A stretch of DNA of 64,000 nt from Candidatus Halocynthiibacter alkanivorans (GCF_003333265.1 NZ_QOLB01000112.1:1-64000); one strand, 5' to 3'. Counted from the first letter of the stretch, positions 19,818-29,126 are shown. Numbers and translations are program-made. The notes: generated from the letters alone by a model not told the origin.

Positions 19818-20393
19818 ATGACTCGCAAACCAAAAGTCGCCGTCGTTTATCACAGCGGTTACGGCCACACCAAAGTTCAGGCCGAAGCCGTTCTTGCCGG
19901 CGCACAATCCGTAACCGGGGTGGACGCCGTGCTCATTGAGGCCGCCGAGGCCGCTGACAACATCGACCAGTTCGCCGATACAGACGCCATCATCTTCGGT
20001 TCCCCCACCTATATGGGTACTGTCTCTGCCCAGTTCAAAGCCTTCATGGATGCCTCCTCCGGCGCCTGGATGAACCTGAGCTGGAAGGATAAAATCGCCG
20101 GCGGTTTCACCAATTCCGCCAGCCAGGTCGGCGACAAAACCGGCACGTTGCAGACCCTGTCGGTCTTTGCCGCCCAGCACGGCATGATCTGGGTCGGGCT
20201 GGATCTGCCGCCCGGCAACAACGCCAGCAACGGCTCTGACGACAACATGAACCGCATGGGCGCCAGCCTGGGCGCGATGGCTCAGTCGCTGGCGGATGCC
20301 GGCCCGGATGTAGCGCCACCTTCCGCAGATCAGCGCACCGCGCATCACTATGGTGCCCGCATCGCCAACGCCGCCCTGCGTTGGGCCGCATAA
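19818..20393 (+). CDS. WrbA-like flavodoxin / NAD(P)H:quinone oxidoreductase
   Basis: This 191-residue cytoplasmic flavoprotein has the FMN phosphate-binding loop VVYHSGYGHTKVQAEAV at residues 9-25, the GSPTYMGTVSAQFKAFMD segment and the KIAGGFTNSAS loop of the WrbA family. It probably reduces quinones by two electrons and protects against redox cycling. It is divergently transcribed from an HxlR-type regulator, which supports induction by quinones or other electrophiles. Confidence 0.88.
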   Translation: MTRKPKVAVVYHSGYGHTKVQAEAVLAGAQSVTGVDAVLIEAAEAADNIDQFADTDAIIFGSPTYMGTVSAQFKAFMDASSGAWMNLSWKDKIAGGFTNSASQVGDKTGTLQTLSVFAAQHGMIWVGLDLPPGNNASNGSDDNMNRMGASLGAMAQSLADAGPDVAPPSADQRTAHHYGARIANAALRWAA

Positions 20394-20409
20394 GCCAAAT
20401 CACCATGCA

Positions 20410-20437
20410 GAAGGGCCGCCCACATGGACGGCCCTTC
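20410..20437. terminator. bidirectional terminator between flavodoxin and tnaA genes
   Basis: GAAGGGCCG (20410-20418) pairs perfectly with CGGCCCTTC (20429-20437) around a 10-base loop, in the short gap between two convergent genes. Confidence 0.65.
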
Positions 20438-20457
20438 CAACGTTCACGACACTAAGA

Positions 20458-21825
20458 TCAGTCCAGCGGTTCAAAATGGCAGGAGAAATGCCGCATCATT
20501 TTGGGCTCCCAGCTGATCCGGTAGCCGCGCAGCGCGTCTTTCTGCGCCACCAACTCTTCAAACACCTCAACGATGTAATCGGCATGGGACTGGGTATAGG
20601 TGCGACGCGGCATCGCCAGCCGCACCAGATCCATCATCGCCGGCACTTCGCTGCCATCGGGCTGACGGCCAAACATCACGGTGCCGATCTCGCAGCTGCG
20701 GATGCCGCCGACCTCATAAAGCGCACAGGCCAGCGCCTGACCGGGATACTGCAGCGGGTCAATATGGGACAACCACCTGCGCGCATCAATGAACACCGCG
20801 TGTCCGCCGGCCGGTTTCACCACCGGAATGCCAAGCGCGTCCAAACGCTCAACGATGTATTCGTTGGTGCGGATGCGGTAGCGCAAGTAATCCTCGTCGA
20901 CGATTTCCACCAGCCCCTGGGCAATCGCCTCAAGATCGCGCCCAGCCAGGCCGCCATAGGTCGGAAAGCCCTCGGTCTGGATCAGTTTTGCCCGCGCCAA
21001 AGCGGCCAGCTCGCCGTCATTCAGCGCCAGCCAACCGCCGATATTGGCAAAACCATCCTTCTTGGCGCTCATGGTCATACCATCTGCGCAGGAAAAACAG
21101 TCGCGCACGATATCCTTGATCGACCGGTCGCCCTGGCCTGGTTCCCGCTGTTTGATGAACCAGGCGTTTTCGGCGAACCGGCAACCGTCGATGATAAAGG
21201 GCTTGCCATGCGCCCGCGCGATCAAAGCCACCGCCCGGATATTTTCCAGGCTCACCGGCTGGCCACCGCCGGCATTGTTGGTCAGGGTGATCATCACGCA
21301 GGGCACCGTGTCGCCATGCTCCACCATGAACGCCTCAAGCCGCGTCAGATCCATATTGCCCTTGAACGGATGCAAGCTGGCCGGGTCCTTGCCCTCTTCA
21401 ATCACCAGATCAAAAGCACGCGCACCACTGGATTCGATATTGCCCCGGGTGGTGTCAAAATGGGTGTTGTTGGGAATGTTGCGTCCCGCCCCGCCCAGGA
21501 TCGAAAACAGAATTGCCTCCGCCGCCCGTCCCTGGTGGGTCGGAATGATATGCTCAAACGGCATCAGATCCTGCACCGCCGCGGTGAACCGGGCGAACGA
21601 AGGCGACCCGGCATAGCTCTCATCTCCGCGCATCATCGCCGCCCATTGCTCCGAGCTCATCGCGCCGGTGCCACTGTCGGTCAGCAGATCAATCAGCACG
21701 TCTTTGGACTGCAACCCAAACAGATTGTAATGCGCGGCAGTCAGCAGCTCGCGGCGCTGTTCGCGCGTCGTCATGCGGATGGTTTCGACCGATTTGATGC
21801 GGAAGGGTTCAATAATAGTTCTCAT
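20458..21825 (-). CDS. tnaA: tryptophanase / tyrosine phenol-lyase family enzyme, tryptophanase more likely
   Basis: This 455-residue PLP enzyme has EPFRIKSVETI at the N-terminus, IDLLTDSGTGAMSSEQWAAMM, THQGR, the PLP-contact D-x-x-R in IIDGCRFAEN and the Schiff-base lysine in MSAKKD (Lys256). Two features favour tryptophanase over tyrosine phenol-lyase: FAENAWFIKQRE, and Ile in GIRSCEIG where tyrosine phenol-lyase has the substrate-binding Arg. The enzyme would split tryptophan into indole, pyruvate and ammonia. The ATG at 21825 has GGAGAG upstream. No tnaB-type permease adjoins it. Confidence 0.85.
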   Translation of the reverse strand: MRTIIEPFRIKSVETIRMTTREQRRELLTAAHYNLFGLQSKDVLIDLLTDSGTGAMSSEQWAAMMRGDESYAGSPSFARFTAAVQDLMPFEHIIPTHQGRAAEAILFSILGGAGRNIPNNTHFDTTRGNIESSGARAFDLVIEEGKDPASLHPFKGNMDLTRLEAFMVEHGDTVPCVMITLTNNAGGGQPVSLENIRAVALIARAHGKPFIIDGCRFAENAWFIKQREPGQGDRSIKDIVRDCFSCADGMTMSAKKDGFANIGGWLALNDGELAALARAKLIQTEGFPTYGGLAGRDLEAIAQGLVEIVDEDYLRYRIRTNEYIVERLDALGIPVVKPAGGHAVFIDARRWLSHIDPLQYPGQALACALYEVGGIRSCEIGTVMFGRQPDGSEVPAMMDLVRLAMPRRTYTQSHADYIVEVFEELVAQKDALRGYRISWEPKMMRHFSCHFEPLD

Positions 21826-22167
21826 CAGCGCTCTCCAAGAGACGACCCCGAAAACATCGCGACAACCACACACACGAACGGGGCCTTGCGCTGCGGTTGC
21901 CGGCTTTCGCCAACCGCGCTCAGCGCCCAGTAGGTTGCCCCAGATTTTTACGCGCTGGCCAGCCGCCCTGTCAACGGGCCAGTAAACGCCCTTGCAAACG
22001 CGCCAGTCAGCCGACCAGGCCTGCAGCGCAGCCAAAACCACCAGAGGCACGGGGACCTCAGAGATATTTGTCACCGTTGACCGGCAAAGCGCCCGGCGCG
22101 AAACTGATGCACAAACACAGAGGATCTCGCCAAACAGCTATTCAGATCACGCAACAGGGAGACCACC
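21826..22167. other. 342-base divergent region upstream of tnaA
   Basis: This separates tnaA (minus) from a methyltransferase gene (plus). The tnaA frame stays open without a stop up to a GTG at 22074, and this extension would contain six tryptophans. No separate TnaC-like leader ORF with its own stop was found. A 10-codon ATG frame at 21856-21824 ends TGATG at the tnaA start, but lacks tryptophan. Confidence 0.4.
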
Positions 22168-22794
22168 ATGGCGCATGCAGGCAAATTCTGGGACCGGATC
22201 GCCAAACGTTATGCCCGCTCCCCCGTCGCCGATGAAGCCGCTTACCGGCACAAACTGCAGGTCACCCAGGATTATCTGGAGCCTGAGATGGAGCTGCTGG
22301 AAATTGGCTGCGGCACCGGCAGCACCGCAATCACCCACGCGCCTTTTGTGCACCACATCCGCGCGGTGGATATCTCGGAAAAGATGCTCGCCTTTGCCCG
22401 CGACAAAGCCAGCGCCGCCAATGTCAGAAATGTCCGGTTTGAACAGGCGGCCATCGATGAAATCGAGCTGCCCGACGCGGGCTATGATGTGGTGCTTGCG
22501 CTCAGCATTCTGCACCTGGTGGAGGACAGGGACGCGGTGATCGCCAGACTACATCAGGCATTGAGACCGGGTGGATTTTTCATCAGCAGCACCGCCTGCC
22601 TTGGCGACAAGATGGGTTTTTTCAAATTCATCGCGCCGCTGGGCCACGCGCTCGGCCTGTTGCCGGTGCTGCGGGTCTTTACCAGCCAGGATCTGCAAGA
22701 CAGCCTGACCCGCGCCGGGTTTGAGATCAATTACCGCTGGCAGACGGCGCCGGGCAAAGCGCTGTTTATCGTTGCGGGCAAAGCCGGCTCCTGA
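22168..22794 (+). CDS. class I SAM-dependent methyltransferase
   Basis: This 208-residue Rossmann-fold methyltransferase has motif I LLEIGCGTGSTA at about residues 42-53, the acidic residue binding the ribose in IRAVDISEKML, and the motif IV-like YDVVLALSILHLV. The C-terminal LRPGGFFISSTA and DSLTRAGFEI elements match the UbiE/Methyltransf_11 type. The substrate is unknown. GGGAG precedes the ATG. It is divergent from tnaA, with no evidence that they are linked. Confidence 0.85.
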   Translation: MAHAGKFWDRIAKRYARSPVADEAAYRHKLQVTQDYLEPEMELLEIGCGTGSTAITHAPFVHHIRAVDISEKMLAFARDKASAANVRNVRFEQAAIDEIELPDAGYDVVLALSILHLVEDRDAVIARLHQALRPGGFFISSTACLGDKMGFFKFIAPLGHALGLLPVLRVFTSQDLQDSLTRAGFEINYRWQTAPGKALFIVAGKAGS

Positions 22795-22832
22795 CGAGCG
22801 GGCAGCAATTGGCAGCAGGTGGACCCGCTGCG

Positions 22833-22849
22833 GCGACAAAAATTGTCGC
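22833..22849. terminator. short hairpin between the methyltransferase and VOC genes
   Basis: GCGACAA and TTGTCGC form a perfect 7-pair stem around three A in the convergent gap. It may act as a weak terminator in either direction. Confidence 0.35.
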
Positions 22850-22900
22850 GGAGCCGGTCGGGTCTGGCGCCGCGCCAGGTGATGCCCCGCCACTTGCAGC

Positions 22901-23251
22901 TCAGACCTGTGGCCGCGTGCTCACCGAAACCGGGTTGCCGGACGGATCGCGTGCATTGGCGAATTCATAGCCGTCGCCGTGATGAACCGGCCCGAACTCC
23001 AGCCCCTTCGCGCCGGCCGCCTGACAAAACGCCACCACATCCGGAACCGTAAACACCAGTTTCACGAGTGACTGCCCCTGTTTCTGGCCTTTGCCGGCCG
23101 GATGCAGCAGCAGCCCCGTTCCGCCATCCGGATCCGTCAGCTCGACAATCCGGTCGCCCTCGGCCTGCACGGCAGTGAATCCAAAATGAAGATGATAGAA
23201 CGCGACCATTTCTTCAACGCGTCTGGTGTAAATCAAAACTCTGTTCAACAT
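22901..23251 (-). CDS. VOC-family (glyoxalase/dioxygenase-fold) protein
   Basis: This 116-residue single VOC domain has two beta-alpha-beta-beta-beta units: MLNRVLIYTRRVEEMVAFYHLHFGF at the start and the closing YEFANARDPSGNPVSVS. The metal-site residues of true glyoxalases cannot be placed with confidence. The function may be lactoyl-glutathione lyase-like, or resistance or binding. It lies downstream of the PaaK-like operon on the same strand, but a 200-base gap holds one copy of an unusual repeat (23344-23415). Confidence 0.8.
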   Translation of the reverse strand: MLNRVLIYTRRVEEMVAFYHLHFGFTAVQAEGDRIVELTDPDGGTGLLLHPAGKGQKQGQSLVKLVFTVPDVVAFCQAAGAKGLEFGPVHHGDGYEFANARDPSGNPVSVSTRPQV

Positions 23252-23343
23252 CTGACCACCCGCAACTTGCTGAGCCCGAGATCACCGGACCGGACAGAGA
23301 CAGACAATCACGCCAGATCAACTCTGACAATCCTGTGCCAATT

Positions 23344-23415
23344 TCAGATGTTCACGTTTCGGGTCTGGTTTTGCACAACCCATGCCCTGAAATGTGCAAA
23401 ATTCATATAAGTTCG
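23344..23415 (-). repeat. liv-region repeat, copy A
   Basis: Read on the minus strand this begins CGAACTTATATGA and contains TTGCACA-N15-TGTGCAA (23399-23371), then ends TGAACATCTGA. Forty-one of the first 47 bases match copy B at 29127-29187 in the opposite orientation. Copy A has 12 extra bases before the terminal TGAACATCTGA. It lies between the PaaK-like gene and the VOC gene. The internal dyad suggests a protein-binding site, but the role is not known. Confidence 0.75.
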
Positions 23416-23452
23416 CAGCCCCGGGGAAGAGACCAGGACTGCGAACGCCTGG

Positions 23453-24673
23453 TTAACTATCGTAGTCGCGCTGATCGTCAATAACGATGCCGTCGTTCGG
23501 CAAAGATCCGGGCAAAACCTGCTCAATCCTGCCCTTCATTTTCAACGTCGCAACCACGGACGTCGCCCAGGCATCTGTGTCGCCACCGGCAGCTTCAACC
23601 TGCACCGTCAGCGCATCCATATCGCCCTCTCTTGTGGCAATGACACGGGCTTTGCTGATCTCCGGATGGGCGGCGACAAAATCGGCGACCTGCTCCGGAC
23701 GTACAAACATGCCCTTGATCTTGGTGGTCTGATCGGCGCGCCCCATCCAGCCTTTGATGCGCGTATTGCTGCGGCCACAAGGGCTTACGCCCTCCATCAC
23801 GGCTGACAGATCACCGGTGGCAAAGCGGATAAGCGGGTAGTCAGGGTTCAGCGATGTCACCACCACCTCGCCCACTTCACCCGGCGCCACCGGAATACCA
23901 GTGCCGGGGCGCACGATTTCGACAAGCACGCCCTCATCGACAATCATCCCCTCCATCGCTGCGGATTCATAGGCGATATTGCCGAGATCGGCGGTGGCAT
24001 AGCATTGCAGACAGGCGATGCCGCGATCCGCATAATACTGACGCAAGGACGGAAACAGCGCGCCGCCGCCAACAGCGGCCTTGGTAATGCCCAGGCTGAT
24101 GCCCATGGCATCGGCCTTTTCCAGGATGATTTTCAGATAGTCCGGCGTACCAGCATATGCAGTGGTTCCAATGTCTTGCGCCGCACGCACCTGCAATTCG
24201 GTCTGCCCGGTGCCCGCCGGAATCACCGCAGCACCGACAGCGCGTGCGCCGTTTTCAAAAATCATCCCCGCCGGGGTCAGGTGATAGCCAAAACAGTTCT
24301 GAACGATATCGCCTTTGCCGATGCCTGCCGCATGCAGAAACCGCCCCATGCGCCACCAGTCATCGCTGCTGCGCCCGGGTTCATAGATTGGACCGGGGGA
24401 CTGGAAAATATGGTCCATCTGATGCGCCGCCAGGGTGGTAAAACCCCCAAATGGTGCATTTTTTTTCTGTGCGTTCACCAGGTCGGATTTACGCAGAACC
24501 GGCAGCTCTGCCAGTGCCTTAGCATCCGTAACTGAGGCGGCATCCACCCCGGAAAGCAGCGTCTCATAGCCTGGCGCCTTCATCGCGTTAACGATTTGCG
24601 CCGGCAAGGCCTGGGCCAGCGCGGAGGCACGTTCATCAGTGCTCCGCGTTTCTAAACGGTCAAAAAAGGACAT
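23453..24673 (-). CDS. PaaK-like AMP-forming CoA ligase
   Basis: This 406-residue member of the phenylacetate-CoA ligase family is slightly shorter than typical PaaK (about 430). It has YHLTPAGMIFENGARAVGAAVIPAGTGQTELQ in the central ATP-site region, YATADLGNIAYES corresponding to the usual YG-x-TE, and the C-terminal domain RFATGDLS...RIKGWMGRADQTTKIKGMFVRPEQV with the hinge and catalytic-lysine region. It should activate a carboxylic acid, perhaps aromatic, to its CoA thioester. AGGAG precedes the ATG, 13 bases after livF. It is last in the operon with the Liv-type importer. Confidence 0.88.
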   Translation of the reverse strand: MSFFDRLETRSTDERASALAQALPAQIVNAMKAPGYETLLSGVDAASVTDAKALAELPVLRKSDLVNAQKKNAPFGGFTTLAAHQMDHIFQSPGPIYEPGRSSDDWWRMGRFLHAAGIGKGDIVQNCFGYHLTPAGMIFENGARAVGAAVIPAGTGQTELQVRAAQDIGTTAYAGTPDYLKIILEKADAMGISLGITKAAVGGGALFPSLRQYYADRGIACLQCYATADLGNIAYESAAMEGMIVDEGVLVEIVRPGTGIPVAPGEVGEVVVTSLNPDYPLIRFATGDLSAVMEGVSPCGRSNTRIKGWMGRADQTTKIKGMFVRPEQVADFVAAHPEISKARVIATREGDMDALTVQVEAAGGDTDAWATSVVATLKMKGRIEQVLPGSLPNDGIVIDDQRDYDS

Positions 24674-24686
24674 AATATTCTCCTGG

Positions 24687-25508
24687 TTACGCCAGCCAGC
24701 GCTTGCGACGACGATAGGACCGAACGTCCCGGAAACTCTTGCGGCCGCCTTCCGACATGCCGAGGTAAAACTCTTTAATATCAGGGTTTTCGCGCAGATT
24801 GGCTGCGGAGCCTTCCATCACAACACGTCCCGATTCCAGAATGTATCCGTGATGGGCATAACGCAGTGCAACATTGGTATTCTGCTCGGCCAGAAGGAAG
24901 GTAACCCCTTCTTTTTCATTGATAGATTTTACAATCTCAAAGATCTGTTCCACCAGTTGTGGCGCCAGCCCCATGGACGGCTCATCCAACAGAACCATCT
25001 CCGGCCGGCTCATCAAAGCCCGCCCGATCGCGATCATCTGCTGCTCGCCGCCCGACGTGTAACCCGCCTGGCTTTTGCGCCGCTCTTTCAGCCGCGGGAA
25101 ATAGCTGTAGACCATTTCCAGATCCTGCGCCGTTTCCCGTTTTGATTTGCGAGTATAGGCCCCGGTTAACAGGTTTTCTTCAACGGTAAGGTGTTCAAAA
25201 CAATGACGTCCTTCCATCACCTGGATCACGCCTTTGCGCACCAGATCGGCGGGTGCCAGGTCATTAATGACCTGACCCTGGTAGGTAATCGAGCCCTTGG
25301 TGACCTCGCCACGCTCCGAGTGAAGCAGGTTAGAAATCGCCTTCAGCGTCGTGGTCTTGCCCGCGCCGTTGCCACCCAGCAAAGCGATAATCCCGCCTTT
25401 GGGCACCGTCAGGCTGACCCCTTTCAACACCAGGATCACATGGCTATAGATCACTTCGATATTGTTGACCTCAAGCAAGGTCTCTGTTGTGTGTCCCGTG
25501 TCGAGCAT
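24687..25508 (-). CDS. livF: ABC transporter ATP-binding protein, LivF type
   Basis: This 273-residue cytoplasmic ATPase of the branched-chain amino acid/amide-type (HAAT) importer family has Walker A GGNGAGKT at residues 45-52, the signature SGGEQQ, Walker B MVLLDEPSMGLAP and switch LLAEQNTN. It has an unusually basic C-terminal tail (RSYRRRKRWLA). It pairs with LivG, LivH, LivM and the binding protein in the same operon. The neighbouring ligases suggest a carboxylic acid rather than leucine as substrate. Confidence 0.93.
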   Translation of the reverse strand: MLDTGHTTETLLEVNNIEVIYSHVILVLKGVSLTVPKGGIIALLGGNGAGKTTTLKAISNLLHSERGEVTKGSITYQGQVINDLAPADLVRKGVIQVMEGRHCFEHLTVEENLLTGAYTRKSKRETAQDLEMVYSYFPRLKERRKSQAGYTSGGEQQMIAIGRALMSRPEMVLLDEPSMGLAPQLVEQIFEIVKSINEKEGVTFLLAEQNTNVALRYAHHGYILESGRVVMEGSAANLRENPDIKEFYLGMSEGGRKSFRDVRSYRRRKRWLA

Positions 25509-25573
25509 CAGTTTTATCCCGAATTACGTGTTTGGATCAGAGGGCCAGCGGTTGCCAGCCCTCTGGAATTGGA

Positions 25574-26860
25574 TCAGTTACACCGCAGTTCGATGTTGTT
25601 TTCAGCCGCATAAGCGTTTGAATCTGCATCGATAAGTGGCTGGATGATTTCCATGTCAGATGGGCCGAAATCCGAAATCAGCGACCATGTCTGCGCGGAA
25701 GCATCCCACTGCTGGATCGCCCCGGTGCCCGGACCACCATGGTTCTCACAGGTGACGGAGAATGCCGGGCCGAAGTTTGGCATGCCAAGCTCAGTCATCC
25801 GCACTTCGGTGATCGTCAGTGCTTCCATCCCGTCGCGCATATTGGCCGGGGTGATTTCAACGTTGCCGGCGATATCCTGTGCATTGCGCGCAGATTCAGC
25901 CATCAGCATCGCGGCATAAAAGCCCCGGTTATACAGCGCCGTACCGATATTATCGCCAGCACCGGCCGCAAGACCTTTGTCGACAACATATTCCTGAACA
26001 TCCTCAAAAACCGGATACTCAGAACCAACACCCTGGAAGGTCACAGCCTTGTAGCCATTGGCCGCATCACCGGCAGGGAGCACGTCAGGTTCACCACCGG
26101 ACCACCAGACGCCGATAAAGTTTTCCATTGGAAAACGGATATTTGCGGCTTCCTGAATGGCGACCTGGTTCATCACACCCCAGCCCCACATCAGCACATA
26201 GTCAGGACGTTCACGGCGGATTTGCAGCCACTGGGATTTTTGCTCCTGACCGGGATGATCAACCGGCAGCAACGTCAGATCAAAGCCATGTTTCTTGGCC
26301 AGTTCTTCCAATGTCCGGATCGGCTCTTTGCCATAAGCGGAGTTGTGATAGAGCAGCGCGACTTTCTTGCCCTGCAGATCGTCGCCGTTGATGTCCAGCA
26401 AGTGGTTCACCGCCAATGAGGCCGCATTCCAGTAGTTAGCCGGGAAGTTAAACACGTTGGAGAACACTTTGCCGTTCGCCGCGGATGTACGCCCGTAACC
26501 AGGTGTGTAAAGCGGAATACCGTCAGCGGTCACTTTTGGGATCAGCTGATAGGTGATGCCTGTGGACAGCGGGTTATAGACCAGAGCGCCTTCGCCCTTG
26601 GTGGCCTCATAACATTCAACACCCTTCTCGGTATTATAGCCGGTTTCGCATTCAATGATTTTTGTTTTTACGCCGCCGATGCCGCCATCGCGTTCATTCA
26701 AAAGGGTAAAATAGTCCGCATAGCCGTCAGCATAAGGAATGCCACCGGCCGCGTATGGGCCTGTGCGATAGCTGAGCGAAGGGAATACCAGCTCCGATGC
26801 CATTGCGGGCGCTGCGGTCAAAAAGGCCAGTACGGCCAGCTTGGTCAATCTAAATTTCAT
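25574..26860 (-). CDS. periplasmic substrate-binding protein, LivK/Peripla_BP_6 type
   Basis: This 428-residue protein has a clear signal peptide (MKFRLTKLAVLAFLTAAPAMA, cleavage after AMA) and two alpha/beta lobes. Recognisable parts include GPYAAGGIPYADGYADYF, the cleft segment KVALLYHNSAYGKEPI, DYVLMWGWG and GFYAAMLMAESARNA. It is longer than LivK (about 370). Members next to acyl-CoA ligases often bind aromatic or short organic acids, but the ligand is not determinable here. GGGAGGAG precedes the ATG. Confidence 0.9.
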   Translation of the reverse strand: MKFRLTKLAVLAFLTAAPAMASELVFPSLSYRTGPYAAGGIPYADGYADYFTLLNERDGGIGGVKTKIIECETGYNTEKGVECYEATKGEGALVYNPLSTGITYQLIPKVTADGIPLYTPGYGRTSAANGKVFSNVFNFPANYWNAASLAVNHLLDINGDDLQGKKVALLYHNSAYGKEPIRTLEELAKKHGFDLTLLPVDHPGQEQKSQWLQIRRERPDYVLMWGWGVMNQVAIQEAANIRFPMENFIGVWWSGGEPDVLPAGDAANGYKAVTFQGVGSEYPVFEDVQEYVVDKGLAAGAGDNIGTALYNRGFYAAMLMAESARNAQDIAGNVEITPANMRDGMEALTITEVRMTELGMPNFGPAFSVTCENHGGPGTGAIQQWDASAQTWSLISDFGPSDMEIIQPLIDADSNAYAAENNIELRCN

Positions 26861-26941
26861 CAGTTGTCTCCTCCCGTGGATATCAAATTGATGGTTTCAA
26901 CGTGCCAGGTTTGCCCTGGTCCTATTTTGTCAGCCCCCCGC

Positions 26942-28018
26942 TTAATGCGGGAATGGCCAAAGTCGCAATTTCTCCTTGGCAATGCGCCAGAGTTGCGCAA
27001 GCCCGTGGGGTTCAAGGATCAGGAACACAATGATCAACCCCCCGATCACCATGAATTCGAGATGCGCGGCCAGATCAGTCGGCCAGCCGAGCGCACCGAC
27101 AAAGATATTTTTCATCAAAACCGGCATCAGAACCATAAAGGCCGCCCCCGCAAAGGATCCAAAAATCGAGCCCAGCCCGCCAATGATAACCATGAACAGG
27201 ATCAGAAATGACTTTTGAATTCCAAAGGCTTCTCCGACTTCCGCCGCGCCGAGATAAACGGAAAAGAACAAGGCGCCGGAGACACCAATGAAAAAAGAGC
27301 TGATTGCAAATGCAGACAGTTTCGCCTTGAGCGGGTTCACCCCGATAATTTCAGCTGCGATGTCCATGTCGCGGATGGCCATCCATGAACGGCCCAAAGA
27401 ACCACGTGTCAAATTGCGCGCAAGCCAGGCGCAGCCGGTTACAAACAGCAACACGACCATGTATTTGGCCCAGGCATCTGTGTTTGCTCCGGTGACAGGA
27501 ATGGAGAGCACCGTACGCTCCGGCGCGGTGATCTGACCAGAAGCCGAATAGTTGTAAAACCACGGCACTTTATTGAACAACCACACCAGGAAGAACTGCG
27601 CCGCCAGGGTTGCGACCGCAAGATAGAACCCTTTGATCCGCAGGGATGGCAGGCCAAAGAGAACACCGACAACCGCAGTAACGGCTCCGGCCAGCAGAAT
27701 GTGGATCAGGATCGACACGTCGGGAAAGCTCGTCATCAGTTTGTAGCTGGCATATGCGCCCACCGCCATGAACCCGCCGGTGCCCAGGCTGACCTGGCCG
27801 CAATAGCCAGTCAGGATGTTCAGACCGATGGCTGCGATCGTGTAGATCATCAAGGGAACAAAGACGGCGTTCGCCCAATAGTCATTGATAATAAAAGGAA
27901 TAATCCCGAATGCAACCGCCAGGACCGCATAGTAACGCAGCCGGTCAAATTTGATTGGGAACGTCTGGCTGTCATCTTCATAGGACGTCTTAAAGTCGCC
28001 CGCCTCACGGTAAAACAT
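26942..28018 (-). CDS. livM: ABC transporter permease, LivM type
   Basis: This 358-residue inner-membrane permease has about ten hydrophobic segments and the family signatures LNILTGYCGQVSLGTGGFMAVGAYAS and the EAA-loop region GRSWMAIRDMDIAAEIIGVNPLKAKLSAFAISS. The N-terminus carries a hydrophilic lead of about 30 residues (FYREAGDFKTSYEDDSQTFP). It forms the transmembrane channel with LivH. Confidence 0.93.
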   Translation of the reverse strand: MFYREAGDFKTSYEDDSQTFPIKFDRLRYYAVLAVAFGIIPFIINDYWANAVFVPLMIYTIAAIGLNILTGYCGQVSLGTGGFMAVGAYASYKLMTSFPDVSILIHILLAGAVTAVVGVLFGLPSLRIKGFYLAVATLAAQFFLVWLFNKVPWFYNYSASGQITAPERTVLSIPVTGANTDAWAKYMVVLLFVTGCAWLARNLTRGSLGRSWMAIRDMDIAAEIIGVNPLKAKLSAFAISSFFIGVSGALFFSVYLGAAEVGEAFGIQKSFLILFMVIIGGLGSIFGSFAGAAFMVLMPVLMKNIFVGALGWPTDLAAHLEFMVIGGLIIVFLILEPHGLAQLWRIAKEKLRLWPFPH

Positions 28019-28117
28019 CAGAGTACCCCCCTGGAAAGTCGCAGATAGCTGCCGGAGCCGAAAGAGCTGAACGCCGACCAGCCTGTGACATAAGAAATCG
28101 AACAGAGTTTCATTGCC

Positions 28118-29113
28118 TCAAACCCTTTCGATGATTTTTTCGCCAAACAGCCCCTGCGGACGGAAGACGAGGAAGATCAATGCCAGCACATAGGCGAACC
28201 AATTCTCGGTCGCGCCGCCCACAAGCGGGCCGATGGAGAATTCAAACAGCTTTTCTCCGACACCGATGATCAAGCCACCAACAATGGCCCCCGGGATCGA
28301 GGTAAAGCCACCAAGCATCAGCACCGGAAGTGCTTTAAGTGCAATCAATGAAAGGGAAAACTGTACGCCTGACTTGGCACCCCACATGATGCCTGCGACC
28401 AGGGCAACAAAACCCGCAATGGACCAGACCAACACCCAGATGAAACGCAGGGAGATGCCGACCGACAGGGCGGCCTGGTGGTCATCGGCCACGGCGCGAA
28501 GGGCACGGCCCTGTTTGGAATATTGCGAAAAAATCGTCAGCGCGGCGACCAGAAGGATGGCAACAACTGTGGCGACCATGTCGAGTTTGTCGATGAAAAA
28601 CCCGTAGAAATTTTCGCCGCCCAGCCCAATGGTCATGTCTTCGATCCAAAATGATCCGCCCTGTGGCAACCCTACATCTAGTTTCTTGATCTCGGGGCCC
28701 CACATGATGTCGCCAAAACCTTCCATGAAATAGGCCAGACCAATGGTCGCCATGAACAGGATGATCTCCGGCTGGTTCACCAGGTGTTTAAGTATATATT
28801 TTTCCACGATAATCGCGAACAGGATCATCACCCCAAAAGCGAGAATGATGGCCGGGATCACCGGCACCGTCCAGGGGAAGTGCTCGAGCTCTGTGCCCAT
28901 TACCGTGTTGATAAGCTTAGCAAAAGGGATCTGCCCCTTTTGAATACCCACCAGGGTCATCGCGGCAAAAAGCGCCATCACACCCTGGGCGTAGTTGAAA
29001 ATGCCGGAAGCTTTGAAAATGAGCACAAAACCCAGCGCCACAAGCGCGTAGAGCACGCCGGCCATCAACCCGTTGATGATGACCTCGACCGCATAGAGAA
29101 ACTGGTCAGGCAT
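28118..29113 (-). CDS. livH: ABC transporter permease, LivH type
   Basis: This 331-residue permease starts with the family pattern INGLMAGVLYALVALGFVLIFKASGIFNYAQG and carries the EAA-loop GRALRAVADDHQAALSVGISLRFIW. GGAGGGG lies nine bases upstream of the ATG. The start follows livG by 87 bases. That gap contains repeat copy B, so livH may have extra control or a secondary promoter. Confidence 0.93.
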   Translation of the reverse strand: MPDQFLYAVEVIINGLMAGVLYALVALGFVLIFKASGIFNYAQGVMALFAAMTLVGIQKGQIPFAKLINTVMGTELEHFPWTVPVIPAIILAFGVMILFAIIVEKYILKHLVNQPEIILFMATIGLAYFMEGFGDIMWGPEIKKLDVGLPQGGSFWIEDMTIGLGGENFYGFFIDKLDMVATVVAILLVAALTIFSQYSKQGRALRAVADDHQAALSVGISLRFIWVLVWSIAGFVALVAGIMWGAKSGVQFSLSLIALKALPVLMLGGFTSIPGAIVGGLIIGVGEKLFEFSIGPLVGGATENWFAYVLALIFLVFRPQGLFGEKIIERV

Positions 29114-29126
29114 TAGTTAACCCCTC

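Noticed and set aside
21824-21856. Ten-codon leader ORF directly before tnaA
   Set aside because: It ends TGATG at the tnaA start but has no tryptophan and no ribosome site, so it is not a credible TnaC-like leader.
20350-21933. 527-codon plus-strand frame opposite tnaA
   Set aside because: It is antisense to a well-supported tryptophanase and is His/Arg-rich without domain signal.
23344-23412. Short peptide (MNFAH...) encoded by the liv repeat, with a related MKIAH... in copy B
   Set aside because: No ribosome site, and the differences fall on all codon positions, so coding selection is not supported.
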